Below, piece by piece: positions 7,733 through 17,398 of a stretch of DNA of 64,000 nucleotides. The DNA lies in the NCBI GenBank assembly GCA_029936295.1, contig JAPYTH010000003.1, forward strand, positions 1 through 64,000, read 5' to 3'. Position 1 is the stretch's first letter. Each line of letters starts with the position of its first letter. The stretch is from TMED109 sp015660425 (lineage in GTDB: Bacteria > Pseudomonadota > Alphaproteobacteria > TMED109). Both the position numbers and the translations under genes were made by a program. The notes beneath the pieces were generated by a model that ran no database searches, was not told the origin of the DNA, and saw only the letters and a program-made list of their open reading frames with translations.

Positions 7733-8626
7733 ATGAAAATGTATGAAAATATAAAAAAAATAAAACTAGAAGATAGAATTATAATTGAACTTATTGGAAC
7801 AGATACAAAAGGTTTTTTACAAGCATTAGTTACAAATAATTTAGATTTAGTTTCTTGTAATAAGTCTATTTATGCAGCTTTATTATCTCCACAAGGAAAA
7901 TATATATTTGATTTTTTTATTTTTGAAAGTCCTCTAAATGGACTACTAAGTATTGATTGTGAAATAAACCGTTATCAAGAATTATTAGAAAAATTAAATA
8001 TATATAAATTAAGAAATAAAATAGATTTTAATATTAATAAAAATATTACTATATTTAGTATTTATGGCTCAGATTATTCTAAATTAATATTAGATTTAGA
8101 GATGAATAATATTGAAGGTGATACTAAGAAAGTTAATAATAACATAATAATTATAGACCCAAGAAATAAGAATTTAGGCTTACGAATTTATTCTAATACA
8201 GATAATTCTCTTAAAAAACTTGATCAAATACCTTATGGCACGGCATCAGAATTAGATTACAACAGAATCCAACTTACAGTCCCAAACCCAGCAGTAGACT
8301 TAGAAATAGAAAAAAGTTTTTTAATAGAAAATAATTTTGAATTAATAAATGCCATAGACTTTAATAAAGGCTGTTATATTGGTCAAGAAAACACTGCAAG
8401 ACAAAAATATAGAGGTACTACAAAAAAGAAGTTAGTCCCTGTAAGAATTATTGGTCAAAATATAAGTAATGGTACAAAAATTTTCCATGATGAAAAAATT
8501 ATTGGTACCATGAGATCTTCATGTAAAGATATAGGATTAGTTACAATTAGAACAGATATTTACAAAGAATATAAAAAAAGTAAGTTCAATATTAAAGTTC
8601 TAAATAGTGAAATAGAATTTCTATAA
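7733..8626 (+). CDS. ygfZ: YgfZ/CAF17 folate-binding Fe-S assembly protein
   Basis: YgfZ (mitochondrial homolog CAF17/IBA57) is a GcvT-fold, tetrahydrofolate-binding protein needed for building or repairing certain Fe-S clusters, for example in MiaB-type enzymes. The 297-residue product carries the diagnostic KGCYIGQE motif near residue 212 with the conserved cysteine, followed by TARQKYRG. The N-terminal part (ELIGTDTKGFLQALVTNN) fits the GcvT fold. Two in-frame ATGs are possible (7733 and 7739). There is no Shine-Dalgarno, but AATAAT ends five bases before the first ATG, as a -10 element of a leaderless message would. It converges on ppdK with only four bases between stops. It is more AT-rich than its neighbours. 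Confidence 0.87.
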   Translation: MKMYENIKKIKLEDRIIIELIGTDTKGFLQALVTNNLDLVSCNKSIYAALLSPQGKYIFDFFIFESPLNGLLSIDCEINRYQELLEKLNIYKLRNKIDFNINKNITIFSIYGSDYSKLILDLEMNNIEGDTKKVNNNIIIIDPRNKNLGLRIYSNTDNSLKKLDQIPYGTASELDYNRIQLTVPNPAVDLEIEKSFLIENNFELINAIDFNKGCYIGQENTARQKYRGTTKKKLVPVRIIGQNISNGTKIFHDEKIIGTMRSSCKDIGLVTIRTDIYKEYKKSKFNIKVLNSEIEFL

Positions 8627-8630
8627 AGAA

Positions 8631-11294
8631 TTAACTGTTGTTTATTTTAGCTTGAGCTGCTGCAAGTCTTGCTATGGGAACTCTATAAGGAGAACAAGAA
8701 ACATATTGTAAGCCAACATTATGAAAAAACTCAATAGATTTTGGATCTCCACCATGTTCACCACATATTCCTAATTTAAGCGTCTTATTAGCTTTAACGC
8801 CTGCTTTTATAGCAGATGAAACAAGTACCCCTACCCCATCTATGTCTATAGATATGAACGGATCATTTTCTATTATTTTATTTTCTAAATAATCTGGAAG
8901 AAACTTTGCACAATCGTCCCTACTTATTCCAAGTGTAGTCTGCGTAAGATCATTTGTACCAAAACTAAAAAAATCAGCATGAAGTGCTATATTCTCTGCA
9001 TTTAACGCAGCTCTCGGAAGTTCCACCATAGTTCCAAGTAAATATTGAGGCATCTCTCCATATTCTTCTAAAATTTTACCAGCAATGTTTTCTACTAGTT
9101 TTTTAAAAAACAAGAATTCTTTATCACTAATAATTAAAGGAATCATAATTTCTGGCTTTATATTAATTTTTATTTTTTTAGAAACCTCTAATGCAGATTC
9201 AAAAATAGATCTAACTTGCATTTCATATATTTCAGGAAATGTAATCCCTAATCTACAACCCCTATGTCCCAACATTGGATTTTGTTCTTCTAGCTGTATA
9301 GATCTAGAACGTATTACGGTTATATCTTTATCTAAATTTCTTGCCAATTCATAAAGTTCTTCTTCCTCTCTAGGTAAAAATTCATGTAAAGGAGGGTCTA
9401 ACAATCTAATAGTAACTGGTAAATTTTTCATTAATTCAAATATTTCTGCAAAATCTTTTTTCTGCATAGGAGCTATTTTTTCCAAAGCTTTTCTTCTATC
9501 AATTTCAGTATCTGAATAAATCATTTCCCTAACAGCTAATATTCTCTCACTATCAAAAAACATATGCTCTGTTCTACATAAACCTATTCCTTCTGCACCA
9601 AATTCTAAAGCTGTTTTAACATCATTTGTGGTTTCTGCATTAGCTCTAATATTTAGATCTCTTATTTCATCTGCCCATTTCATTAATTTAGAAAAATCCT
9701 TTGATAATTCTGGTAAAATAGTTGGAACTTCTCCTAAAATTACTTCTCCTAAACTACCGTCAATAGTAATTAAATCTCCAGATTTAATAATTTGATTACT
9801 TACAGTAAACTTATTACCTACATGATCAATTAATATCTCTCCAGCTCCGGCTACACATGGCCTTCCCATACCTCTTGCCACTACTGCTGCGTGACTAGTC
9901 ATACCACCTCTACTTGTTAATATTCCCTTAGCTGCATACATTCCGTGTATATCTTCTGGACTAGTTTCCATTCTAACTAAAATTATATCTTCCCCATTTT
10001 TTGACATTTCTACAGCATCTTCTGAATTAAATACTACTTTACCTGATGCAGCTCCTGGAGAGGCAGGCAAACCTCTAGAGAGAATAATTTTGTTTGCTTT
10101 AGGATCTAAAGTAGGATGCAATAATTGATCTAAACCTAAAGGGTCAATTCGAGAAACTGCTAATTCTTTACTAATAAGCTCCTCATTTTTCATTTCTACT
10201 GCTATTCTGACCGCAGCTGTAGTCGTTCTTTTTCCAGACCTAGTTTGCAATATCCATAATTTATTTTTTTGAACTGTAAATTCAATATCTTGCATGTCCT
10301 GATAATGAGATTCTAATTTAACAAATATACCTACTAATTCTTTATAAATAATAGGGATAGATTCTTCCATGCATAAGGAGTCTGAGTTTTGCTCTCTTTT
10401 TTCTTTAATTGTTAAATTTTGAGGGGTCCTAATACCAGCAACTACATCTTCACCCTGCGCATTTACTAAATATTCTCCATAATAATTATTTGCTCCAGTA
10501 GATGGATTCCTAGTAAATGCTACGCCTGTACAACAATCATCCCCCATGTTTCCAAAAACCATAGCCTGAACATTTACTGCCGTTCCCCAAGATTCAGGTA
10601 TATCATTAAGTTTTCGGTATGTGATAGCTCTTTGATTCATCCATGAACTAAATACTGCTCCCACTGAACCCCATAATTGCTCTATAGGGTTTTGTGGAAA
10701 ATCTTTACCTGTTTTTATCTTTACTAGTTCTGTAAACTGTTTAGTTATTTTTTTCCAAGATTCTGCGGATACTTCTGTATCCAATTTTATATTTTCTATT
10801 TCTTTTTCACACTCAATTAATTCTTCAAATTCAGAAGATTCTATTTCTAAAACAACATCTCCATACATTTGAATAAATCTTCGATAACTATCATAAGCAA
10901 ATCTATAATCCCCACTCTCCCTCGCTAAGCCTTCTACAGTACTATCATTTAAACCTAAGTTTAAAACAGTATCCATCATCCCTGGCATTGATGCTCTAGC
11001 ACCTGAACGGACAGATAATAATAAGGGAGAACTCGTATCACCAAATTTCATATTTGTGATTTTCTCTATATTCTCAAGTGCCAACTTAAGTTGACCATTT
11101 AATTCTTTAGGATAATTTTCATTATTAGAATAAAAAAAGTTACACACTTCTGTTGTGATTGTAAAGCCTGGGGGAACAGGTATACCAATACTATTCATTT
11201 CCGCTAAATTTGCCCCTTTACCCCCTAAAAGATTCTTAAGATTAGCATTTCCTTCTGATTTACCAGCTCCAAAACTATAAACCCATTTATTCAT
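8631..11294 (-). CDS. ppdK: Pyruvate, phosphate dikinase
   Basis: PPDK interconverts pyruvate + ATP + Pi and phosphoenolpyruvate + AMP + PPi, serving gluconeogenesis or PPi-based glycolysis in the cytosol. The 887-residue protein has the three expected parts: an N-terminal ATP-grasp domain (GGKGANLAEM near residue 27), the swivelling phosphohistidine domain with GGMTSHAAVVARG (catalytic His near residue 463, adjacent Thr the usual regulatory site), and a C-terminal PEP-binding barrel with the catalytic Cys in GICGEHGG (near residue 841). The ATG at 11294 is preferred over an overlapping TTG one codon earlier. It follows glyS by 38 bases, an arrangement common in Alphaproteobacteria. No PPDK regulatory-protein gene is in the window. 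Confidence 0.96.
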   Translation of the reverse strand: MNKWVYSFGAGKSEGNANLKNLLGGKGANLAEMNSIGIPVPPGFTITTEVCNFFYSNNENYPKELNGQLKLALENIEKITNMKFGDTSSPLLLSVRSGARASMPGMMDTVLNLGLNDSTVEGLARESGDYRFAYDSYRRFIQMYGDVVLEIESSEFEELIECEKEIENIKLDTEVSAESWKKITKQFTELVKIKTGKDFPQNPIEQLWGSVGAVFSSWMNQRAITYRKLNDIPESWGTAVNVQAMVFGNMGDDCCTGVAFTRNPSTGANNYYGEYLVNAQGEDVVAGIRTPQNLTIKEKREQNSDSLCMEESIPIIYKELVGIFVKLESHYQDMQDIEFTVQKNKLWILQTRSGKRTTTAAVRIAVEMKNEELISKELAVSRIDPLGLDQLLHPTLDPKANKIILSRGLPASPGAASGKVVFNSEDAVEMSKNGEDIILVRMETSPEDIHGMYAAKGILTSRGGMTSHAAVVARGMGRPCVAGAGEILIDHVGNKFTVSNQIIKSGDLITIDGSLGEVILGEVPTILPELSKDFSKLMKWADEIRDLNIRANAETTNDVKTALEFGAEGIGLCRTEHMFFDSERILAVREMIYSDTEIDRRKALEKIAPMQKKDFAEIFELMKNLPVTIRLLDPPLHEFLPREEEELYELARNLDKDITVIRSRSIQLEEQNPMLGHRGCRLGITFPEIYEMQVRSIFESALEVSKKIKINIKPEIMIPLIISDKEFLFFKKLVENIAGKILEEYGEMPQYLLGTMVELPRAALNAENIALHADFFSFGTNDLTQTTLGISRDDCAKFLPDYLENKIIENDPFISIDIDGVGVLVSSAIKAGVKANKTLKLGICGEHGGDPKSIEFFHNVGLQYVSCSPYRVPIARLAAAQAKINNS

Positions 11295-11332
11295 CAAATA
11301 ACTACCCTATGTCATGTTAAGAGATTATATAT

Positions 11333-13420
11333 TTATTTAGCTTCGTTTTCTGCATCAATCAATGAAAAATCTGCAAAATTTATAAAAGTATTTCTAATCA
11401 TAGATAAAAGCATTAGCCTATTCTCTTTTATTTCTTTATTTTCAACATTAACTTTAACATTTTCAAAAAATTTTTCTAAATAAATAGCAATTCTAGAAAA
11501 ACTCTCCATAGCTTTTTCATATTCTTCATTATTTAATAACTCGCGTACTTCTGTTGAAAATTTAATCTGATGCTTATATAAATCTTTTTCTTCCTCCACC
11601 TTTAATAAACTTTCTTTAACATTAGTGCCTATAGAGATATCTATTTTTTTTTCTTCTATAATTAATATTCTTCTTACTCTTTTTAAAATATTAAGAAATT
11701 TTTTTCCATCAGCATCGTTTAAAAATTTATCTAATGCTTCAATCTTATTAAAATCATTCAAGATATCAGAAAACTTGGACACATTATAGACTGCTTGAAT
11801 ACTTGATTGACTTAAACCTTTATCCCTCATAAAAACTTTTAATCTGTCATAAAGAAACTCTACATACGATTTTGTGGTCTCATCTTCAGATAGAATTAAT
11901 TTGATATCTTGTTTTTTATAAAATCCATAAGAATCATGAGCTAAATTTTTCAAGGATATTCTAATTTTATTAACTAAAATAATTCTAATTATACCCAAAC
12001 TAGACCTTCTTAAACCAAATGGATCTTTAGAACCTGTAGCTTTCATATCTATTGCTATAAAACCTATTAAACTATCCAGCTTATCTGAAAGAGATAATAA
12101 AGAAGATTCTGGACTTGTTGGACAATTATCGGATGGTCCCAAAGGTGAGTAATGCTCTTTAATAGCTAAAACAACTTCACTTGGTAATCCTTGAAGAGTT
12201 GCATAAATACTTCCAATTTCTCCCTGCAACTCTGGCATTTCATATACTATTTCACTACATAAATCTGATTTGCATAATTTTGCCGCAGAACCAACTAATT
12301 TAGCATCAGCATTAAAAGTATCGGCATATTTATTAGCTATAAAAAATATTCTCTGTACTTTTTGATCCATTGAGCCAAGAGCCCTATGAAAAATAATATT
12401 TTTTAACTTTTCAGACAGTTTTTCTAATCCATTTTTTACGTCATTATCAAAAAAGAAACGTGCATCTGACAATCTGGCTTTAAGAACTCGTTCGTTACCA
12501 GATATAATTTGCGTGTTATTATTAATAGGAATATTTGAAACACCAAGAAATTTTTTACTTAGAGTTTGGTCTATATTATACAGGGGAAAATACTTTTGTT
12601 GCTTTATCATAGTGAGTTCTAATATCTGTGCAGGTAAAGATAAATACTCTTCATCAAATTCCCCAATAAACAAATAGGGGTATTCTATTATATTAGAAAC
12701 CTCATCCAACAATTTTTTTTCAGGTTTAAAAATTAAATTATGTGTAGCAGCTAGAGCATTTCCTAATTTCAAGATTGTATCTTGTCTTATTTTTGCATCT
12801 ACCAATACATTAGCGTCTAATAATTTTTTTATATAGTCATCTTTATTTTTTACTACTATTGCCTTAGGAGAGATATATCTGTGCCCATAAGTTTTAGCAT
12901 CGCTTAAAATATTTTCAATATTAAAATTTAGTGGATTCTTGTCAAAAACACATAAAATATTATGAAGAGGTCTAATCCATTTAATCTTATTTACCCCCCA
13001 ACGCATAGATTTTTTCCAAGGAAAATTTAGAATTAAATTCTTAATAGATGCTTCAATAATAATTGAAGCACTTAACCCCTGTTTTGTATTTTTATAAAAA
13101 TAAAACTCTCCTTTATCTGTTTCTATTTTACTTAAATCTTTAATATCTATTCCTAAACCTTTTGCAAACCCATTAATAGCCATTTCATTTGCATCGACTC
13201 TTGGACCTCTTTTATCAATATCTATGTCTTTAGATTTTAAAGCTAACCCATCTATGCATATTGTTAATCTCATAGGACCCCAAAAAACTTCAGATGTTTT
13301 ATAGATTAAACCTACTTCATCAAAATGTTTAAGAAGCATAGCCTCAAAGGTTTTAATTGATGATTCTTGTAATCCTGCAGGAATTTCTTCTGAATACAAT
13401 TCTACTAATAGTTCCGCCAT
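11333..13420 (-). CDS. glyS: Glycyl-tRNA synthetase beta subunit
   Basis: GlyS is the beta subunit of the bacterial alpha2beta2 glycyl-tRNA synthetase; it binds tRNA-Gly and, with the alpha subunit, charges it with glycine. The 695-residue length is typical. The start MAELLVELYSEEIPAG is the conserved opening of the family, and LTMIKQQKYFPLY, followed by NPSS-like ARFFFDND, marks the HD-related core. The C-terminal anticodon-binding region holds the run of charged helices. It starts three bases after glyQ's stop, so the subunits are coupled. Operon order is trmN6, S49 protease, zinc-ribbon protein, glyQ, glyS, ppdK. Confidence 0.96.
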   Translation of the reverse strand: MAELLVELYSEEIPAGLQESSIKTFEAMLLKHFDEVGLIYKTSEVFWGPMRLTICIDGLALKSKDIDIDKRGPRVDANEMAINGFAKGLGIDIKDLSKIETDKGEFYFYKNTKQGLSASIIIEASIKNLILNFPWKKSMRWGVNKIKWIRPLHNILCVFDKNPLNFNIENILSDAKTYGHRYISPKAIVVKNKDDYIKKLLDANVLVDAKIRQDTILKLGNALAATHNLIFKPEKKLLDEVSNIIEYPYLFIGEFDEEYLSLPAQILELTMIKQQKYFPLYNIDQTLSKKFLGVSNIPINNNTQIISGNERVLKARLSDARFFFDNDVKNGLEKLSEKLKNIIFHRALGSMDQKVQRIFFIANKYADTFNADAKLVGSAAKLCKSDLCSEIVYEMPELQGEIGSIYATLQGLPSEVVLAIKEHYSPLGPSDNCPTSPESSLLSLSDKLDSLIGFIAIDMKATGSKDPFGLRRSSLGIIRIILVNKIRISLKNLAHDSYGFYKKQDIKLILSEDETTKSYVEFLYDRLKVFMRDKGLSQSSIQAVYNVSKFSDILNDFNKIEALDKFLNDADGKKFLNILKRVRRILIIEEKKIDISIGTNVKESLLKVEEEKDLYKHQIKFSTEVRELLNNEEYEKAMESFSRIAIYLEKFFENVKVNVENKEIKENRLMLLSMIRNTFINFADFSLIDAENEAK

Positions 13421-13423
13421 TTC

Positions 13424-14290
13424 TTATTTCTCATCCAAATTCTTTATATATAAATCTGCACAGGATTTAACCATTGACCTAACTCTTCCTATATAATCTG
13501 CCCTTTCATTAACTCCTATTACACCGCTTGCATCTATAAGGTTAAATATATGACTGGCTTTAATACATTGTTCATATGCTGGCAATACCAAATTATCCTT
13601 TACTAGTTTAGTATTTAAATTTTCTAGCTCTTGAAAATTTTTAATGAGAACTGCAGGATTTGATTTTTCAAAATTATATGTAGATTGTTCCTTTTCATTT
13701 TGTAAAAAAACATCACCATATTTTATACCATTACTATCCCAAGCAAGGTCATATACATTATCTATTCCTTGAATATACATAGCAAGTCTCTCTAAACCAT
13801 AAGTAAGTTCTCCTGTAATCGGAGAACAATCAATTCCTCCTACTTGCTGAAAATATGTAAACTGTGAGACTTCCATACCATTACACCATACTTCCCAACC
13901 TAAACCCCACGCTCCAAGAGTAGGACTTTCCCAATCATCCTCAACAAAACGAATATCATTTTTTTTAGAATCAATACCAAGAAACCTTAAACTTTCAAGA
14001 TATAACTCTTGGATGTTATCAGGAGAAGGCTTAAGTATTGTTTGAAACTGATAATAATGTTGAAGTCTATTAGGGTTTAATCCATATCGTCCATCAGTAG
14101 GCCTTCTACACGGTTGAACATAGGCGGCATTCCACGATTTTTTTCCTAATGCTTTAAGAACAGTAGCTGGATGAAAAGTACCTGCACCTACCTCCATATC
14201 AATTGGTTGAAGTATAAGGCAATTATTATTTGCCCAAAATTGCTGCAAGCGAAATATTATTGATTGAAAAGAATTATCTTCTAGAGGCAT
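13424..14290 (-). CDS. glyQ: Glycyl-tRNA synthetase alpha subunit
   Basis: GlyQ is the catalytic alpha subunit of the tetrameric glycyl-tRNA synthetase, forming glycyl-adenylate from glycine and ATP. The 288-residue protein shows the class II core: CLILQPIDMEVGAGTFHPAT near the N-terminus, PCRRPTDGRYGLNPNRLQHYYQFQ (motif 2 region, about residues 60-83), and GLGWEVWCNGMEVSQFTYFQQ. These stretches are close to invariant across proteobacteria. It is followed by glyS three bases later and preceded by a small zinc-ribbon membrane protein 13 bases upstream. Presence of the two-subunit enzyme agrees with a proteobacterial host. Confidence 0.97.
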   Translation of the reverse strand: MPLEDNSFQSIIFRLQQFWANNNCLILQPIDMEVGAGTFHPATVLKALGKKSWNAAYVQPCRRPTDGRYGLNPNRLQHYYQFQTILKPSPDNIQELYLESLRFLGIDSKKNDIRFVEDDWESPTLGAWGLGWEVWCNGMEVSQFTYFQQVGGIDCSPITGELTYGLERLAMYIQGIDNVYDLAWDSNGIKYGDVFLQNEKEQSTYNFEKSNPAVLIKNFQELENLNTKLVKDNLVLPAYEQCIKASHIFNLIDASGVIGVNERADYIGRVRSMVKSCADLYIKNLDEK

Positions 14291-14303
14291 ATTTTAAACC
14301 TAT

Positions 14304-14546
14304 TCATTTAGATGGTTTACATTCAGGACATATTGATCCCTTTAAGAAATAATTACTGCAAACAGGACATTTTTCTAGGTCTTGTACATTATCTGCCTTA
14401 AATTTACTGGTACTATTTTTTTTTTCTTTATTTGAAGATTTATTTTTTTGTATAGAAGTTCGTTTTTCTATTAACTTAAACCCATACCAAACAATTAATA
14501 TTATTACACATAATAATATTATTTTTGGAAAACTAAAACCTAACAT
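14304..14546 (-). CDS. Small membrane protein with C-terminal zinc ribbon
   Basis: The product has 80 residues: one N-terminal membrane segment (about residues 6-25), a lysine/serine-rich linker, and a C-terminal zinc-ribbon knuckle pair with cysteines at 60, 63, 73 and 76 (CPVC ... CPEC). Small one-pass proteins of this design occur beside glyQ in other Alphaproteobacteria; I know of no assigned function. The knuckles would face the cytoplasm if the basic linker follows the positive-inside rule. It is inside the trmN6-to-ppdK operon, 13 bases before glyQ and 32 after the S49 protease gene. The ATG has AGGAGG a few bases upstream. Confidence 0.78.
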   Translation of the reverse strand: MLGFSFPKIILLCVIILIVWYGFKLIEKRTSIQKNKSSNKEKKNSTSKFKADNVQDLEKCPVCSNYFLKGSICPECKPSK

Positions 14547-14578
14547 TAAACCTCCTATACTATTTTAATAGTAAATTA

Positions 14579-15409
14579 CTATAATCCGAACTTAGCAAAT
14601 GCAATTCTTTCTTCTATATAGTCTATTACTCTTGAGTAATTTGATGAAGATAAACCAAGTCTTTGCCCTAATTTTTTTCTTCCAGAAATTTCTTTAAAAA
14701 TTATATCTTCATCAAAACGTTCTCGCATTACTTGCTTTAATTCTCCAATTGCATCTGCTAGACCTATCTCACAAGCCTTACTTCCAGAAAATATTTTTGC
14801 TTCAAAGATTCCTTCTTTTTTAACAACTTCTGTATTTAACCTGTTTCCTCTTCTCTTACTAACCCAATCTTTAAACTGCTGATGTATTTCTTCTTGTAAA
14901 TCTGTGATTACTTTTACATCATCAGGATTTTGAGGTTGAAAAGGATCTAACATACCTTTATTTTCTCCTTTAGAAAAAACCCTTCTTTCCACACCAATTT
15001 TTTTAATAACTTCTACAAAACCAAACCCAGCAGATATTACACCAATTGAGCCAACAATTGATGCAGGCATAACAAATATTTCATCTGCTGCACATGCTAA
15101 CCAATAACCTCCTGAAGCGGCAACATCCTCAACAAAAGCAAAAACAGGAACATTATGTTTTTTAGATAACTCTATTATTCTTTCAGATATAAGTGCAGAT
15201 TGAACAGGAGAACCACCTGGTGAATTTATTATTAAAGCAACACCAGAAATTTTTTTTCCAGAAAATGCTCTTTCAATTTGTTTTTCTAAGCTTTCTAAAG
15301 AAAGGTTCCTAGAACCAGGAAATTTTGATCCACTAGCTATCACTCCATTAAGCCTAATCACATTTATAATAGTAGATTTACCTTTAAAAAATTTAGAAAT
15401 GAAACTCAT
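14579..15409 (-). CDS. sppA: Signal peptide peptidase SppA-type protease (S49)
   Basis: This is a serine protease of family S49, the group that degrades leftover signal peptides and membrane fragments. The 276-residue protein is a short, single-domain form. The Ser-Lys dyad is visible: the nucleophile in VAASGGYW (S99) and the general base in GENKGMLDPF (K151). INSPGGSPVQ (residues 61-70) forms the oxyanion/substrate loop and SIVGSIGVI follows the active serine as in the family. There is no strong N-terminal membrane anchor, unlike E. coli SppA, so it may be peripheral or cytosolic. It lies between trmN6 and the zinc-ribbon gene; this neighbourhood with glyQ is seen in other Alphaproteobacteria. 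Confidence 0.9.
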   Translation of the reverse strand: MSFISKFFKGKSTIINVIRLNGVIASGSKFPGSRNLSLESLEKQIERAFSGKKISGVALIINSPGGSPVQSALISERIIELSKKHNVPVFAFVEDVAASGGYWLACAADEIFVMPASIVGSIGVISAGFGFVEVIKKIGVERRVFSKGENKGMLDPFQPQNPDDVKVITDLQEEIHQQFKDWVSKRRGNRLNTEVVKKEGIFEAKIFSGSKACEIGLADAIGELKQVMRERFDEDIIFKEISGRKKLGQRLGLSSSNYSRVIDYIEERIAFAKFGL

Positions 15410-15442
15410 TAAAATATCCTTTTACAAAATTAGTGTTTATTA

Positions 15443-16189
15443 TTAGCCTAGTTGTATATCTCTTTTATTATTTAGTATACTATTACAAGCTTCAGTATAA
15501 CTTCCATCATTATTATGTAATATTAGACCAGGTAATATTTGTACACCAGATTTAGCATTTTTTCTTGCCTGCATTATCATTAATTTAGATTTAACATTTA
15601 TTTTAGGCCACAATGGAAATATTTTAATATCACCCCATGCGGTATATAATTTACTTATAACTAGATCTAAATTTTCACTTCTAAATACAAAATTCATATA
15701 ACCTTTCGGTTTTAATTTTTTATATGCCGCTTCAAACCATTGATTTATATCAATCTCATAACGAGCAGATGCTTTAAACATATTGCTTGATTTAATTACC
15801 TTATTAGAAAAAAAATATGGTGGATTCATAATAATTCTATCTAGTTTATTATTGTATTCTTTTAAGAATGATTTATCTAATAAATCCTTACATATGACTT
15901 TTGTTCTTATATTATTAATATTATTTGTCGATAGATTTTTTTCTGCTAATTTAACCAATTCTATATTTTTTTCGACACCTATGATTTTAGAGTTCGGGAA
16001 TTTTTTAGACAAGTAAATTAGAATTACTCCTGACCCTGTACCAAACTCCATGCAATTTGAATATTTTTTTACAGAAGAAGATAATAAAATAGAATCTATA
16101 CTTACGCGAAACCCTTTTTTTGGCTGAAACAAGGATATATTTCCATCCAAAATTTTATTTTTAGATACTTCTAATATATTTTCAGACAC
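15443..16189 (-). CDS. TrmN6-type tRNA (adenine-N6) methyltransferase
   Basis: This 248-residue protein is a class I SAM-dependent methyltransferase of the YfiC/TrmN6 type, which in E. coli methylates A37 of tRNA1-Val. SAM-binding motif I is MEFGTGSGVILIYLS, and the substrate-adenine motif is NPPY (in RIIMNPPYFF), diagnostic for N6-adenine or N5-glutamine methyltransferases. The opening (LDGNISLFQPKKGFRVSIDS) matches YfiC-like proteins. The start is GTG at 16189 with GGTGA upstream; no ATG fits. It is first in the minus-strand operon that ends with ppdK and is divergent from ispB across 153 AT-rich bases. The exact tRNA substrate is inferred from the family. Confidence 0.82.
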   Translation of the reverse strand: MSENILEVSKNKILDGNISLFQPKKGFRVSIDSILLSSSVKKYSNCMEFGTGSGVILIYLSKKFPNSKIIGVEKNIELVKLAEKNLSTNNINNIRTKVICKDLLDKSFLKEYNNKLDRIIMNPPYFFSNKVIKSSNMFKASARYEIDINQWFEAAYKKLKPKGYMNFVFRSENLDLVISKLYTAWGDIKIFPLWPKINVKSKLMIMQARKNAKSGVQILPGLILHNNDGSYTEACNSILNNKRDIQLG

Positions 16190-16342
16190 AAATCACCATT
16201 TATAAAATTCTTAAAAAATATATATTAAAATTATATATAAAATATATCATAGAGAAAAATAATTAATTAAATTTATATTAAATATAAAAATTTTCTATAT
16301 AAATACTAACATATTAAATTAAAATAAGAGTTTTAAAAAAAT

Positions 16343-17329
16343 ATGGATAATTCATACCTTAATATAAATGATATTCAAAAAATAGTGAGCAAAGATTTAA
16401 ATTATGTAAATGATATCATTATTGATAATATTGGAAATGAAATTCCACTTATAAATGATTTATCAAAACATATACTAGCCTCAGGTGGAAAAAGAATTCG
16501 GCCGATTATAACATTGTTAACATCAAGTATATGTAACTATTCTGGTAAAAATCATCTTCCTTTAGCTGCATGTGTTGAATTTATTCATACTGCTACTTTA
16601 CTCCATGATGATGTTATAGATGAAAGTAAACTGAGAAGAGGTACTGCAACTGCTAATGAAATTTTTGGAAATAAAACTAGTATTTTAGTTGGTGATTTTT
16701 TATTTTCACGCGCTTTTGAGCTAATGGTGAAAAATGGATCAAAAAAAATTTTAAAAATTTTATCTAAAGCCTCTTCTACTATAGCTAAAGGAGAAGTTCT
16801 CCAGCTTACAACTATAAACGATTGCAATACAACTAAAGAATTATACATGAAAATTATTAAAAATAAAACAGCAAGTTTGTTTTCTGCCGCAGCGGAGATC
16901 AGCGCGGTTTTATCAAACGAAGAACATCATATTCAAAAGTCTCTCAAAATATATGGTGAAAAATTAGGGATAGCTTTTCAACTAGTGGATGATGTTCTTG
17001 ACTATGCAGGAACTGCTTCTTTAGATAAAAAAATTGGTGATGACTTCCGAGAAGGTAAAATGACGCTACCAGTAATTATAAGTGTTGAGAAATCTACCCC
17101 TGAAGAAAAAAATTTCTGGAAAAGAACAATCGAAAATTTAGACCAATCTAGTAATGACTTAAATAAGGCAATAGAGCTGATAAATAAATATAATGGCATA
17201 CATGCGACTCTTAATATAGCTAAAGAGTATAGTCTTGAAGCTATAAAATCATTAGAGATCTTTCCCCAATCCAAATCTAAACTAGCATTAGAATCTCTCG
17301 CATCTATAGCAATAAATAGAAAAAAATAG
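16343..17329 (+). CDS. ispB: Polyprenyl (octaprenyl-type) diphosphate synthase
   Basis: This enzyme lengthens farnesyl diphosphate with isopentenyl units to make the long side chain of ubiquinone. The 328-residue protein has both aspartate-rich motifs of trans-prenyltransferases: DDVID in LLHDDVIDESKLRRG near residue 88, and DDVLD in FQLVDDVLDY near residue 216. The GKRIRP segment (residues 49-54) binds diphosphate. Chain length (octa-, nona- or decaprenyl) cannot be set from the motifs; Alphaproteobacteria often make Q10. The start has only a weak AAGAG upstream. The 153 bases before it are extremely AT-rich and must hold both divergent promoters, but I cannot choose a -10 among many TATA-like strings. 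Confidence 0.93.
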   Translation: MDNSYLNINDIQKIVSKDLNYVNDIIIDNIGNEIPLINDLSKHILASGGKRIRPIITLLTSSICNYSGKNHLPLAACVEFIHTATLLHDDVIDESKLRRGTATANEIFGNKTSILVGDFLFSRAFELMVKNGSKKILKILSKASSTIAKGEVLQLTTINDCNTTKELYMKIIKNKTASLFSAAAEISAVLSNEEHHIQKSLKIYGEKLGIAFQLVDDVLDYAGTASLDKKIGDDFREGKMTLPVIISVEKSTPEEKNFWKRTIENLDQSSNDLNKAIELINKYNGIHATLNIAKEYSLEAIKSLEIFPQSKSKLALESLASIAINRKK

Positions 17330-17398
17330 TAAAAATTTTATTGTAAAATTCTATAATTAAATACCATAATATAAATATTATATTTTTAGGAGGGTTAT